This document shows positions 40,756 through 49,880 of a DNA stretch of 64,000 bases, piece by piece. Origin of the DNA: CAIWHR01 sp035541655. GTDB lineage: Bacteria > Pseudomonadota > Gammaproteobacteria > Burkholderiales > Casimicrobiaceae. The notes beneath the pieces are model-generated. The model had not been told where the DNA came from. It searched no databases and saw only the letters and a list, made by a program, of their open reading frames with translations. Positions within the stretch are counted from its first letter, which is position 1. Each line of letters opens with the position of its first letter. The stretch lies in the NCBI GenBank assembly GCA_035541655.1, contig DATKMY010000086.1, positions 1-64,000 on the forward strand, read 5' to 3'. The position numbers and the translations under genes are program-made.

Positions 40756-41489
40756 TGAACGCGCCGCTGCGCATCGCGATGTGGAGCGGGCCGCGCAACA
40801 TCTCGACGGCGATGATGCGCGCCTGGGAGAACCGCGGCGACTGCGCGGTGATCGACGAGCCGCTCTACGCGGCATTTCTCGCCGCGTCGGGGATCGATCA
40901 CCCGGGCCGCGAGGAAGTGATCGCCGCAGGCGAAACCGACATCCGCAAAGTCATCGCGTCGGTGCTCGGGGCGGTTCCGGGCGGCCAGCCCGTCTGGTAT
41001 CAGAAGCACATGGCACACCACCTGTTGCCGGCGACGCCGCGCGAGTGGATCCCCGGGCTCACGAACCTGCTGCTGATCCGCGACCCGAACGAGGTCGTCG
41101 CGTCGTACATCAGGAGTCGCGCGAGCGTCACGCCGGAAGACATCGGACTGGCCCAGCAGGCAGACCTGTACGACGCCATCGCGGCGGCGACCGGCAGGGC
41201 GCCGCCGGTCATCGACGCCGGCGATTTCCTGCGCGCGCCCGAAGCCTACCTGCGCGCGATGTGCGCGATCCTCGGAATCGAGTTCACGCCGCGCATGCTC
41301 GCGTGGCCGCCGGGTCGCCGCGCGAGCGACGGTATCTGGGCGAAGTACTGGTATGCCGCCGTCGAAGCGTCGACCGGGTTCGAGCCCTGGCGTCCCAGGG
41401 AAGTCAAGCTCGATGGCGCGGCCGCGCGTGTCGTCGAGGCTTGTCTGCCGCATTACCTGCGGCTGCACGCGGTGCGCATGGTCGTCTAG
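40755..41489 (+). CDS. Sulfotransferase-like P-loop protein
   Basis: A 244-residue protein resembling the PAPS-dependent sulfotransferase fold. The 5'-phosphosulfate-loop equivalent is MWSGPRNISTAMMRAWENRGD at residues 9-29, and the 3'-phosphate-binding region is LLLIRDPNEVVASYIRSR near 105-122. A later WAKYWY block is also typical of this small family, often labelled branched-chain aminotransferase-like. It shares one base with the class IV aminotransferase gene, so the two are co-translated. Whether it transfers sulfate is unproven; sulfonation of a product of the aminotransferase is possible. Confidence 0.78.
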   Translation: MNAPLRIAMWSGPRNISTAMMRAWENRGDCAVIDEPLYAAFLAASGIDHPGREEVIAAGETDIRKVIASVLGAVPGGQPVWYQKHMAHHLLPATPREWIPGLTNLLLIRDPNEVVASYIRSRASVTPEDIGLAQQADLYDAIAAATGRAPPVIDAGDFLRAPEAYLRAMCAILGIEFTPRMLAWPPGRRASDGIWAKYWYAAVEASTGFEPWRPREVKLDGAAARVVEACLPHYLRLHAVRMVV

Positions 41490-41614
41490 CGCGGTCGAGT
41501 AGGCCATTTCGCCGCGGACGCGTGCCTCATCATCATCGCGCAGTGAACGCCCCAGCACGGCCGCATGCCCCATCGGGAGTCCGCCATGAACCTGTCCGCG
41601 GGGCCGCCGCGTCC

Positions 41615-42124
41615 TCAATGGCGCAGGCGCGCGGCGAGCTCGCCGGGGCGCAGCGTGTCGTAGATCTCGAACGGCTGGTGGATCCACGGGCTGTCGGGGA
41701 GATACTCGACGTAGAAGTCGGGCTCGAACATCGAGCACGCTTTCCACCACAGCACGGCGCTCTTGCACGAGCGTATCACCGGCCAGCGCTCCGGCAGCGC
41801 TTTGACGACTGCGGCGAGCGTGTGCCCGGAATCCACCATGTCGTCGACGAGCAGCACGCGATCGCCGAGCCGCGGCGAAGTCATCGTCATGTGCTCGGCG
41901 ATCACGAGCTCGCCGCGGAGAGTTCCGCCTGCGGCCGCGTAGGAGTTCGTCGATAGGATCGCGAGCGGGGTTTCGAAGATCCGCGACAGCACATCGCCGA
42001 CGCGCATGCCGCCACGCGCGATGCAGATGATCTGGTTGAAGCCGTAACCGGATTCGTGCACCTTCAATGCAAGCCGTTCGACGAGCGTGTTGTACTGCTC
42101 CCAGCTCACGGTAAGGCCCGCCAT
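41615..42124 (-). CDS. Phosphoribosyltransferase (hypoxanthine-guanine type)
   Basis: A 169-residue type I phosphoribosyltransferase. The PRPP motif is RVLLVDDMVDSGHTLAAV at about 88-105, the early PPi loop region is ICIARGGMRVGD, and a late W-rich stretch VLWWKACSMFEPDFYVEYLPDSPWIHQPFE forms the hood that binds the base. It follows purA by 34 bases and is the last gene of the housekeeping run, fitting purine salvage (IMP/GMP/XMP formation). Which base it prefers is not evident, so no gene symbol is given. Confidence 0.87.
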   Translation of the reverse strand: MAGLTVSWEQYNTLVERLALKVHESGYGFNQIICIARGGMRVGDVLSRIFETPLAILSTNSYAAAGGTLRGELVIAEHMTMTSPRLGDRVLLVDDMVDSGHTLAAVVKALPERWPVIRSCKSAVLWWKACSMFEPDFYVEYLPDSPWIHQPFEIYDTLRPGELAARLRH

Positions 42125-42158
42125 CGGATCTCCGCAGTTCGGCGTGCGAGCCGCCGCT

Positions 42159-43451
42159 CTAGTGGAACGGGTGATGGAGCAGGATGGTCTCCGCACGATC
42201 GGGCCCCGTCGACACCATCGCGATCGGCACGTAGGTGAGCTTCTCGATGCGCTCGAGGTACGCGCGCGCGTTCCGCGGCAGTGCGTCGATCGAGCGCGCG
42301 CCGACGGTGCTCTCGCTCCATCCCGGCAGCGTCTCGTAGCTCGGGACGCACTCGGCGACGGCGTCGGCGCCGATCGGCAGCAGCGCGACGGGTTCGCCGT
42401 GCACCTTGTAGCCGGTGCAGATCTTGATCTCGCGCATCCCGTCGAGGACGTCGAGCTTGGTGATGCACACGCCGTCGACGCCATTGAGCTGGAACGATCG
42501 CGTGAGCGCCGGGATGTCGAGCCAGCCGCAGCGGCGAGGCCGCCCCGTCACCGAGCCGAACTCGTTGCCGCGCTTCGCCAGGCCCGTGCCGATGTCGTCG
42601 GTGAGCTCGGTCGGGAACGGCCCGGTTCCCACGCGCGTCGTGTAAGCCTTGACGATGCCGAGCACGTAGTCGAGAAAGTCGGGACCGACGCCCGCGCCCG
42701 GCGCGGCGGCGCCCGCGAGGCAGTTCGACGAAGTGACGTACGGGTACGTGCCGTGATCGATGTCGAGCAGCGCTCCCTGCGCGCCTTCGAAGAGCAGCGA
42801 TTGCCCCGACTTGCGCGCCGCCTGCAGCAGCGCGGCAACGTCGGCCACCATCGGCCGCAACTCCGCCGCGAGCGCGAGGGCGTCGTCGCGCGTCTTCGCG
42901 AAGGGCACCGGATCGCGCATGAAGAATCGCGTGAGCACGAAGTTGTGCAATTCGAGCACTGGCTCGAGCTTCGCGGCGAAGCGCTCGGGGTAGAAGAGAT
43001 CCTGGATGCGGATCGCGCGCCGCGCGATCTTGTCTTCGTACGCGGGGCCGATGCCGCGGCCGGTCGTTCCGATCTTGGCGTCGCCCATCGCCCCTTCGCG
43101 CGCCTGGTCGAGCGCCACGTGATACGGAAGCACGAGCGGACAGGCCGGCGAGATCTTGAGCCGAGAGCGCACTTCGACGCCGGCGGCTTCGAGCTCGCCG
43201 ATCTCCTGCAGCAGTGCGGACGGCGAGACGACGACCCCGTTGCCGACGTAGACCGAAACGCCAGGGCGCAGGATGCCCGAGGGAATCAGCCGCAGCACGG
43301 TGCGCCTGCCGCCGATCACCAGCGTGTGGCCGGCATTGTGGCCGCCCTGGAAGCGCACGACGCCGTCGGCGTGCTCGGTGAGCCAGTCGACGACCTTGCC
43401 CTTGCCCTCGTCACCCCACTGGGTGCCGATGACTACGACGTTCTTGCCCAT
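42159..43451 (-). CDS. purA: Adenylosuccinate synthetase
   Basis: A 430-residue GTP-dependent enzyme joining IMP and aspartate to adenylosuccinate on the way to AMP. The glycine-rich P-loop GTQWGDEGKGK is at residues 9-19, the GGHNAGHT IMP loop at 37-44, TTGRGIGPAYEDK near 128, and the terminal TKLDVLDG base-specific GTP motif near 325. Length is standard. MGKNVVVIG at 43451 is the usual start; an in-frame ATG 16 codons upstream adds a non-conserved leader. It is co-directional with hisZ upstream and the phosphoribosyltransferase downstream. Confidence 0.96.
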   Translation of the reverse strand: MGKNVVVIGTQWGDEGKGKVVDWLTEHADGVVRFQGGHNAGHTLVIGGRRTVLRLIPSGILRPGVSVYVGNGVVVSPSALLQEIGELEAAGVEVRSRLKISPACPLVLPYHVALDQAREGAMGDAKIGTTGRGIGPAYEDKIARRAIRIQDLFYPERFAAKLEPVLELHNFVLTRFFMRDPVPFAKTRDDALALAAELRPMVADVAALLQAARKSGQSLLFEGAQGALLDIDHGTYPYVTSSNCLAGAAAPGAGVGPDFLDYVLGIVKAYTTRVGTGPFPTELTDDIGTGLAKRGNEFGSVTGRPRRCGWLDIPALTRSFQLNGVDGVCITKLDVLDGMREIKICTGYKVHGEPVALLPIGADAVAECVPSYETLPGWSESTVGARSIDALPRNARAYLERIEKLTYVPIAMVSTGPDRAETILLHHPFH

Positions 43452-43533
43452 CTTCGAAGAATCGGGATCGGCCACGAATTTTCCAGCAGTCCTCGCCATT
43501 GACCCACGGCGCGAAAGAAAGGGTCCCCGAGCT

Positions 43534-44505
43534 TCAACTCTTCGCGACGATGCCGGCGATCTGGCGCAGGTCGAGCGTGAAGCCCGTCGCCGCCCGTGCA
43601 CGCCCGAACGCTTTGCCGACGCCATCGTAGCGGCCGCCACGCCCGATCGAGTTGGGCTCGCCCGCCGTGAACACCGAGAAGATCGCGCCGCTCTCGTAAT
43701 GATAGCCGGTGAGGTCGGCGAGATCGACGTGCAGCGCGTCGACGCTGGGCGCCGCCGACTGCGCGAGCGCCGAGAGCGCCGCGAGCGCGTGGCGAATCGC
43801 GGGCGTGTCGGGCAGACGCTCTGCGGCCGCCGCAAGCACTTCGTCGGCGGGTCCATAGAGCGTCGGCAGCGCGTTGAGCGCGTCGCGCCAGGCGGCGGGC
43901 AGCCTTGCGGTGAGCTCGGCGACCGCGGGCGCGTCCTTCGTGCGCAGCGCGGCGAAGAGCCCGGAATCCTCGGTGCCGCCGATCCCCGCGCCGGCAGCGA
44001 GCGCGCGATAGACGCCCACGTGGCCGAGGTCGAGATGCAGCCCGCCTACGCCCGCTTGCGCGAGTGCGGACAGAATGAGGCTCACCACCTCGACGTCGCC
44101 CGCGATGCCGGGCTCGCCGAAGAGCTCGGCGCCGATCTGCATCACCTCCCGCGTCTTGCCGCCCTTGCCCGGCACGGCGCGCAGCACGCTGCCCGCGTAG
44201 CACAGGCGCGTGACGCCCGGCTCGTTCAGCAGGTGCGCGTCGATACGTGCGACCTGCGGCGTGATGTCGGCGCGCACGCCGAGCATCCGCCCCGACAGCG
44301 GGTCGACGACCTTGAACGTTTGCAGCTCGAGGTCGCGGCCGGTGCCGGTCAGCAGCGATTCGAGGTGCTCGACGAGCGGCGGCTGGATCAGCCGATAGCC
44401 CCTCGCCCGAAAGTGATCGAGCAGCACGCGGCGCATCGCCTCGGTGCGCTCGGCTTCCGCCGGCAGGAGGTCTTCGATGTACTCGGGAAGGACCCAGCTA
44501 CGCAT
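43534..44505 (-). CDS. hisZ: ATP phosphoribosyltransferase regulatory subunit HisZ
   Basis: A 323-residue HisRS paralogue lacking aminoacylation; with short-form HisG it forms the first enzyme of histidine synthesis. Class II synthetase traces remain: LPEYIEDLLPAEAERTEAMRR at the start, LQTFKVVDPLSGRMLGVRADITPQVARI (motif 2-like) and the end ARGGRYDGVGKAFGRARAATGFTLDL. It is shorter than many HisZ proteins (about 380) because the C-terminal end is brief, but no key block is lost. It overlaps the DUF2065 gene by 8 bases. HisG is not in the window. Confidence 0.93.
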   Translation of the reverse strand: MRSWVLPEYIEDLLPAEAERTEAMRRVLLDHFRARGYRLIQPPLVEHLESLLTGTGRDLELQTFKVVDPLSGRMLGVRADITPQVARIDAHLLNEPGVTRLCYAGSVLRAVPGKGGKTREVMQIGAELFGEPGIAGDVEVVSLILSALAQAGVGGLHLDLGHVGVYRALAAGAGIGGTEDSGLFAALRTKDAPAVAELTARLPAAWRDALNALPTLYGPADEVLAAAAERLPDTPAIRHALAALSALAQSAAPSVDALHVDLADLTGYHYESGAIFSVFTAGEPNSIGRGGRYDGVGKAFGRARAATGFTLDLRQIAGIVAKS

Positions 44506-44689
44506 GGCGGACGAGCCACAACGCGATCAAGCCAGCGACGATCGACGCGAGACCGATGAAGCGAAGCTGGCCGTCGGAGAGCGCGACCAGCTTCGCGAAG
44601 CTGTCGCGCCACAACCGCGGCGCGAAGAGCGGCAGCAGGCCTTCGACCACCAGGACCAGCGCGAAGGCCGCCCACAGAGAATCCGGCAC
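44498..44689 (-). CDS. DUF2065 membrane protein (YjeT-like)
   Basis: A 63-residue protein with two hydrophobic spans (about residues 5-20 and 44-60) separated by the conserved PRLWRDSFAKLVALSDGQLRFIG stretch. It matches the DUF2065/YjeT family, regularly encoded between hflC and purA or hisZ in Proteobacteria. Function is unknown; placement next to hflKC suggests a membrane accessory role. Its stop overlaps the hisZ start by 8 bases, and it lies 31 bases after hflC. Confidence 0.88.
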   Translation of the reverse strand: MPDSLWAAFALVLVVEGLLPLFAPRLWRDSFAKLVALSDGQLRFIGLASIVAGLIALWLVRHA

Positions 44690-44720
44690 GCCACTTCCTT
44701 CCCGAGTCGCGACGATGGCG

Positions 44721-45608
44721 TTACTTCGGCGCCTTGGCGCCGGCGCCGTTCTGGCTCCGCAGATAGCGGAAGAACTCGGAGCTCGGATCGAGCACCATCA
44801 AGTCGCTCTTGTTCCGGAACGTAGCCTTGTACGCTTCGAGGCTGCGGTAGAACGCGTAGAACTCGGGATTCGCCCCGTAGGCCTGGGCGTAGATCGCGGA
44901 CGCCTTCGCGTCGCCGTCGCCCTTGGTCTTCTGCGCGGTCTTGTAGGCATCGGCCAGGATGACCACGCGCTGCCGGTCGGCGTCGGCGCGGATCTTCTCC
45001 GATTCTGCCTGGCCGAGCGAGCGCAACTCGTTCGCCACGCGCCGGCGCTCCGATTCCATTCGCGCGTAGACGGGGCCGCTGACGTCGGGCGGCAGCTCGA
45101 CGCGCCGCAGCCGCACGTCGACGATCTCGACGCCGATGGTCTTCGCGTCGGCGTCGGCCTTCTGCCGAGTTGTGGCCATGATCTTGTCGCGCTCGGAGCT
45201 GATCGCCTCATGCACGGTGCGCTTGTTGAACTCCTCGGCGAGGTTCGCGCGCACCGTCTGCGAGAGGCGCCGCCGCGCGACTTCCTCGTCGCCCTGCACG
45301 CTGATGTAGTACTGCTTGACGTCGGTGATGCGCCACAGGACGAAGAAGTCCACCAGCAGCGGCTTCTTCTCGGAGGTCGTGATCCGGTCGGGCTCGGGGT
45401 TGTCGAGCAGCAGTATCCGCTTGTCGTAGAACTTCACGTTCTGCAACAGCGGAAACTTCGCGTAGAGGCCGGCATGGGGTAGGGTCTCGACAACCTCGCC
45501 CAACTGGAACTTGATCGCGTACTGGCGCTGGTCGACCGTGTAGAGCGACTGCGACGCGACGAGCAGGATCGCGACGAGGAGCGCGAGGAGAGGAATCGTG
45601 ACCTTCAT
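44721..45608 (-). CDS. hflC: Protease modulator HflC
   Basis: A 295-residue SPFH/band-7 protein. One N-terminal membrane anchor (residues 4-22) precedes the prohibitin-like domain in the periplasm and a long helical region with Ala/Glu/Gln-rich heptads (about 170-260). With HflK it forms the large periplasmic complex surrounding FtsH and modulates degradation of membrane and regulatory proteins. The KFPLLQNVKFYDKRILLLDN block is family-specific. Its ATG overlaps the hflK stop by 4 bases. Confidence 0.95.
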   Translation of the reverse strand: MKVTIPLLALLVAILLVASQSLYTVDQRQYAIKFQLGEVVETLPHAGLYAKFPLLQNVKFYDKRILLLDNPEPDRITTSEKKPLLVDFFVLWRITDVKQYYISVQGDEEVARRRLSQTVRANLAEEFNKRTVHEAISSERDKIMATTRQKADADAKTIGVEIVDVRLRRVELPPDVSGPVYARMESERRRVANELRSLGQAESEKIRADADRQRVVILADAYKTAQKTKGDGDAKASAIYAQAYGANPEFYAFYRSLEAYKATFRNKSDLMVLDPSSEFFRYLRSQNGAGAKAPK

Positions 45609-46831
45609 CGCGCGTCGCTCCCGCGGTCGCGCGCCCGCAACGCATCGCGCGAGCGCGACGGGTCGAGCGGCGCCGCCGGCTCCGGTGCGGGCGTTGCCGA
45701 GGGCCTCGCCGCCGACGCGTCGGAAGCGGGCGCGGCGGGCACTCCGCCGCCGCTTTGCTGGATCAGCTTGTCGAGCGGCAGGTAGAGAAGGCTGTTGCCG
45801 CCCGATTTCTGGTCGAGCAGCACCTTGCTCGAGTTGCCGACGATCGTCTGCATCATGTCGAGGTACATCCGCTCGCGCGTGACGGCCGGCGCCTTCGCGT
45901 ACTCGATCTGGATCTGCCGGAAGCGCGACGCGTCGCCCTCGGCGCGCTGGATCACCTCGGCCTGGTAGCCGTTCGCTTCCTCGATCAATCGCGCGGCGTT
46001 GCCGCGAGCGCGCGGGACGACGTCGTTCGCGTACGCCTGTCCCTCGTTGCGGAAGCGCTCGCGATCCTGGCCGGCCTTTACGGCGTCGTCGAAGGCTGCC
46101 TGTACCTTGTCGGGCGGCTGGACGCTTTGCAGCGTCACCTTCTGCACGTAGACGCCCGTCTGATAGCGGTCGAGCATCTCCTGCATCAGCTTTTCCGCCG
46201 ACTTCGCGATCTGCTCGCGGCCTTCGTAGAGCACGAAGTCCATCTTCGCCTTGCCGACGACTTCTCCCATCGCTGTCTGCGCGACGAACTGGACGATCAA
46301 ATCCGGCTTGCGGACGTTGAAAACGTTCGCCTCGGCGTTATTGAGGTTGTACTGGACGGCGAACTGGATGTCGATGATGTTCTCGTCGTCGGTCAGCATC
46401 AGCGCTTCGTTGTCCTTCTTGTTCTTCGGCGTGTTGCGGTAGCCGACCTCGACGGTGCGCACCTGCGAGAAGTCGACCAGCTCCTTCTCCTCGATCGGAT
46501 AGGGCAGATGCCAGCGCGCGCCCGGTTGCGTGGTCTCGGTGTACTTGCCGAAGCGCGTCACGACGCCGCGGCGGCCCTCGTCGACGATGTAGAAGCCGCT
46601 CGCGAGCCAGACGACGAGCACCAGCGCGATCAGGATTCCGGCGCCGGAAAGCGGAAGCATCGCGCGTCCGCCTCCGCGGTCGCCGCTCCCGCCCGGCGGT
46701 TCGTCACCCGGGGCGCCTTTGCGGCGGAAGATTTCGTTCAGCCGGCGGTTTACGTTGCGCCAGATTTCGTCGAGATCGGGCGGTCCCCCGGAGGAACTGC
46801 GCTTGCCCCATTGGGGATCGTTCAGCGACAT
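45605..46831 (-). CDS. hflK: Protease modulator HflK
   Basis: A 408-residue SPFH protein, partner of HflC in the FtsH-regulating complex. The cytoplasmic N-terminus is Gly/Pro-rich with PPDLDEIWRNVNRRLNEIF; the membrane span is about 62-82, followed by the band-7 domain (GFYIVDEGRRGVVTRFGKY) and a coiled-coil segment ending near residue 350. The C-terminus is an Ala/Pro-rich tail. MSLNDPQWGKR at 46831 is the normal start. It follows hflX by 40 bases, and hflX-hflK-hflC order is standard. Confidence 0.95.
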   Translation of the reverse strand: MSLNDPQWGKRSSSGGPPDLDEIWRNVNRRLNEIFRRKGAPGDEPPGGSGDRGGGRAMLPLSGAGILIALVLVVWLASGFYIVDEGRRGVVTRFGKYTETTQPGARWHLPYPIEEKELVDFSQVRTVEVGYRNTPKNKKDNEALMLTDDENIIDIQFAVQYNLNNAEANVFNVRKPDLIVQFVAQTAMGEVVGKAKMDFVLYEGREQIAKSAEKLMQEMLDRYQTGVYVQKVTLQSVQPPDKVQAAFDDAVKAGQDRERFRNEGQAYANDVVPRARGNAARLIEEANGYQAEVIQRAEGDASRFRQIQIEYAKAPAVTRERMYLDMMQTIVGNSSKVLLDQKSGGNSLLYLPLDKLIQQSGGGVPAAPASDASAARPSATPAPEPAAPLDPSRSRDALRARDRGSDAR

Positions 46832-46871
46832 GGCGAAAGGCCGGGGATCGGGAAAGCGTCGGCGACGAGGG

Positions 46872-48005
46872 TCAGGCGTCGAGGAGGGATGCGGCCCGGG
46901 CATCGGTAGCCGCCGCCTCGGCCGGAAACCGCTCGGCGAGCGCGGCGCGCAACTCCGCGCAACCGGCACCCGTCAGTGCGCTCAAGCGGACTGCCGCGAT
47001 TATACCAGACTCGTCTCTCTCTATTCCCGGCTCGATGCCGGCCGCGTCGATCTTGTTGAGCACACGAACCTGAGGCACGCGGTCGGCGCCGATCTGGCGC
47101 ATCACGTCGTCGACCGCAGCGACCTGTTCGTCGCGCGACGGATGCGCGGCGTCGATCACGTGGAGCACGAGGTCGGCTTCCGCCGCTTCCTTGAGCGTCG
47201 CGCGGAATGCCGCGACGAGATCGTGCGGGAGCTCGCGGATGAAGCCGACGGTGTCGGACAGCACGAGCGGGACGGCGCCTTCGACGTAGATCCTGCGGAG
47301 CGTCGTGTCGAGCGTGGCGAACAACTGGTTCGCGGCGAACGCCTTGGCTCCCGTCAGGCGGTTGAAGAGCGTCGACTTCCCGGCGTTCGTGTAGCCGATC
47401 AGCGCGACGGTCCGCACCTCGGCGCGCCGCCGCGTGCGCCCCTGCGTGGCGCGCTGGCGCTCGACGCGCGAGAGCCGCTCGCGCAGGACCTTGGCTCGCA
47501 CGCCCAGGAGCCGGCGGTCGGTCTCGAGCTGAGTCTCGCCGGGCCCGCGCAGCCCGATGCCGCCCTTTTGCCGCTCGAGGTGGGTCCAGCCGCCGACCAG
47601 TCGCGTCAACTGATGCTTGACCTGCGCGAGCTCGACCTGGAGCTTGCCCTCGGCGCTGCGCGCGCGCAGCGCGAAGATATCGAGAATGAGGCTCGTGCGA
47701 TCGACGACGCGGCACTCGAGTGCGCGCTCGAGGTTGCGCTGCTGTGCGCCGGTCAGCGGATGGTCGAAGATGACGAGATCGGCGCCCGATTCGACGCAGC
47801 GCGAGGCGATTTCGTGCACCTTGCCCTTGCCTGCGAACGTCGCGGCGTCGGGACGGTGCCGCCTGCCGGTCACTGCGCCGGCGACCGTTGCGCCGGCCGA
47901 GACGGCGAGCGCGCCGAGCTCCGCCATCCGCTCGGCGGGATCGGCGTCGCCGAAATCAAGCGCGACCAGCAGCGCGCGGTCGCCGCCTCCGGGGCGTTCG
48001 AACAT
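46872..48005 (-). CDS. hflX: GTPase HflX
   Basis: A 377-residue GTPase that binds and splits stalled or stress-paused 70S ribosomes. The N-terminal HflX domain includes TFAGKGKVHEIA and the glycine-rich linker GGIGLRGPGETQLETDRR; the G-domain has G1 GYTNAGKST near residue 204, G3 DTVGFI and G4 NKID. The C-terminal end is short. ATG 48005 is 89 bases downstream of hfq. The hfq-hflX-hflK-hflC succession is a well-known proteobacterial operon. Confidence 0.95.
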   Translation of the reverse strand: MFERPGGGDRALLVALDFGDADPAERMAELGALAVSAGATVAGAVTGRRHRPDAATFAGKGKVHEIASRCVESGADLVIFDHPLTGAQQRNLERALECRVVDRTSLILDIFALRARSAEGKLQVELAQVKHQLTRLVGGWTHLERQKGGIGLRGPGETQLETDRRLLGVRAKVLRERLSRVERQRATQGRTRRRAEVRTVALIGYTNAGKSTLFNRLTGAKAFAANQLFATLDTTLRRIYVEGAVPLVLSDTVGFIRELPHDLVAAFRATLKEAAEADLVLHVIDAAHPSRDEQVAAVDDVMRQIGADRVPQVRVLNKIDAAGIEPGIERDESGIIAAVRLSALTGAGCAELRAALAERFPAEAAATDARAASLLDA

Positions 48006-48094
48006 GCGGCGTCAGAGGCGCAACCGGTCAGGGCGCGCGCGTGCTGCGGGCGCCGCCGGTGTCGCAGAAACAGCGGGTGCAGTCGGGCTTACGG

Positions 48095-48343
48095 TCAGGC
48101 CTCGGCGTCTGCCGACTGGACGTGGTGCGGCATCGCGACCGACCGTGCCGGGACGACGGTCGAGATCGCGTGCTTGTACACCATCTGGGTCACCGTGTTC
48201 TTGAGCAGCACGACGTATTGGTCGAAAGACTCGATCTGCCCCTGCAGCTTGATTCCATTGACGAGGTAGATCGACACTGGCACGTGTTCCTTGCGCAGGG
48301 TGTTCAGGAACGGGTCTTGTAGCATTTGCCCTTTATTGCTCAT
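48095..48343 (-). CDS. hfq: RNA chaperone Hfq
   Basis: An 82-residue Sm-like protein that forms a hexameric ring pairing small RNAs with mRNAs. Sm1 region KGQMLQDPFLNTLRKEHVPV contains the Q8 and distal/proximal-face residues; Sm2 is marked by the YKHAIS motif at about 55-60. A short acidic C-terminal tail (SADAEA) completes it, as in other Betaproteobacteria. ATG 48343 has GGAG at a good distance upstream. It follows der by 99 bases. Confidence 0.97.
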   Translation of the reverse strand: MSNKGQMLQDPFLNTLRKEHVPVSIYLVNGIKLQGQIESFDQYVVLLKNTVTQMVYKHAISTVVPARSVAMPHHVQSADAEA

Positions 48344-48442
48344 CGCATGCTCCGCGGTTGTTGTTGAGCCAGCGCTGAACCCAACGCCGATGAGTGGCCA
48401 CGATCCACCCGCACCCAACACATGGGGTCGAAACAACGGGCG

Positions 48443-49795
48443 TCAACGGCTGCGCCGACGTCTTGGCGCTTCCGCAAACGGGTTCGCGCCCGTCTTGAAT
48501 TGTATCCTAAGGGGGGTCCCGCGCAGTTGGAACGCCTCACTGAAGAAATGTTCCAGGTACCGGCGGTAGGTCGCCGGGACGCGGTCGAGCGCCGTCCCGT
48601 GAATCACGATGACCGGCGGGTTCTGCCCGCCCTGGTGCGCGTACCGCAGCCGCGGCCGACTCATCCCCGCGCGCGGTGGCTGCTGGCGCAGGACCGCAGC
48701 GGCGAGGGTACGCGTGAGCTTCGGGGTCGAGAGCTTCGCCGTCGCGGAGGCGTACGCCGCGTCGACCGACCGGAGCAGACCGGGGATTCCGCGGCCCTCG
48801 CGCGCCGAAATGTAGTGATGCCTGGCGAACGCCAGAAAGCCCGCCTTGCGGTCGAGCTCGCGCTTCACCGCGTCGCGGCCGCCGGCCGGAACGGCGTCCC
48901 ACTTGTTGACGGCGACGACCAGCGCACGGCCTGCCTCGAGGATGAAGCCGGCCAGGTGCGCGTCCTGCTCGGCGATCCCCTGCTCGGCGTCGAACACCAG
49001 CACGACGACGTTCGCGTCGTCGATGGCCTGCAACGTCTTGATGACCGAGAATTTCTCGACGGCTTCGAGCACCTTGCCGCGGCGGCGCACGCCCGCGGTG
49101 TCGATCAGCGTGTAGCGCCGCCCGTTGCGCTCGAAATCGACGTAGATCGAGTCGCGCGTCGTGCCTGGCTGGTCGAATGCGATCATCCGCTCTTCGCCGA
49201 GGAGCGCGTTGACCAGCGTCGACTTGCCGACGTTCGGGCGCCCGACAACCGCAACCTTGACGGCGTCGCGGTTGTCGGCCCCCCCCGCTTCGATCGACCC
49301 GGCGGGAACGAGCGAGAGCGCGAGCTCGGCGAGGGCATCGACATTGTCGCCGTGCGCCGACGAGAGCGGGTGCGGCTCGCCTAGCCCGAGCTCGTGGAAT
49401 TCGAGCGCCGCGCGCCCGGGTGCGAGGCCTTCCGCCTTGTTCGCTCCGAGGACGATCGGTCGCCTCGACCGGCGCAGCAATTCGGCGATGTCGCGATCCT
49501 GCTCGGTGAGGCCGGCGCGCGCGTCGACGAGGAACAGCACGACGTCGGCTTCGGCGATCGCAGCCCTCGTCTGCTTCGCCATTTCGTGGAAGATGCCCTC
49601 CTTCGCGACGGGCTCGAATCCCCCGGTGTCGACGACCAGGAACGACCGCTCGCCGACGCGCGCGTGGCCATAGTGGCGGTCGCGCGTGAGCCCGGGGAAG
49701 TCGGCGACCAGGGCGGCGCGGGAGCGCGTCAGCCGGTTGAAGAGCGTCGACTTGCCGACGTTCGGGCGCCCGACGATGACCAGGGTCGGAAGCAA
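48443..49795 (-). CDS. der: Ribosome biogenesis GTPase Der (EngA)
   Basis: A 450-residue protein with two tandem G-domains, unique to Der: first P-loop GRPNVGKST at residues 9-17 and the second at about 185-193. Each G3 is DTGG or DTAG, with NK(A/W)D-type G4 motifs (NKAE in the first, NKWD in the second), followed by a KH-like C-terminal domain ending in a basic tail (RRRRSR). It acts in 50S subunit assembly. The first G4 carries E instead of D (ANKAEG), a known tolerated variant. It precedes hfq and follows bamB. Confidence 0.95.
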   Translation of the reverse strand: MLPTLVIVGRPNVGKSTLFNRLTRSRAALVADFPGLTRDRHYGHARVGERSFLVVDTGGFEPVAKEGIFHEMAKQTRAAIAEADVVLFLVDARAGLTEQDRDIAELLRRSRRPIVLGANKAEGLAPGRAALEFHELGLGEPHPLSSAHGDNVDALAELALSLVPAGSIEAGGADNRDAVKVAVVGRPNVGKSTLVNALLGEERMIAFDQPGTTRDSIYVDFERNGRRYTLIDTAGVRRRGKVLEAVEKFSVIKTLQAIDDANVVVLVFDAEQGIAEQDAHLAGFILEAGRALVVAVNKWDAVPAGGRDAVKRELDRKAGFLAFARHHYISAREGRGIPGLLRSVDAAYASATAKLSTPKLTRTLAAAVLRQQPPRAGMSRPRLRYAHQGGQNPPVIVIHGTALDRVPATYRRYLEHFFSEAFQLRGTPLRIQFKTGANPFAEAPRRRRSR

Positions 49796-49880
49796 GGACG
49801 GGACTTTCGGCGAGATGGGTGCCGACCGAGCGGCGAGCCGGGCGGGACGTGTCGAGCGCGGAACGGGCGGCGAGGCCCTT

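Noticed and set aside
43452..43499. A 16-codon longer start for purA
   Set aside because: The added residues are not part of the conserved PurA N-terminus, which begins MGKNVVVIG.
43534..44505. hisZ as a truncated gene because it is shorter than many homologues
   Set aside because: All conserved blocks including the final GGRYDGVGKAFGRARAATG are present and the frame is clean.
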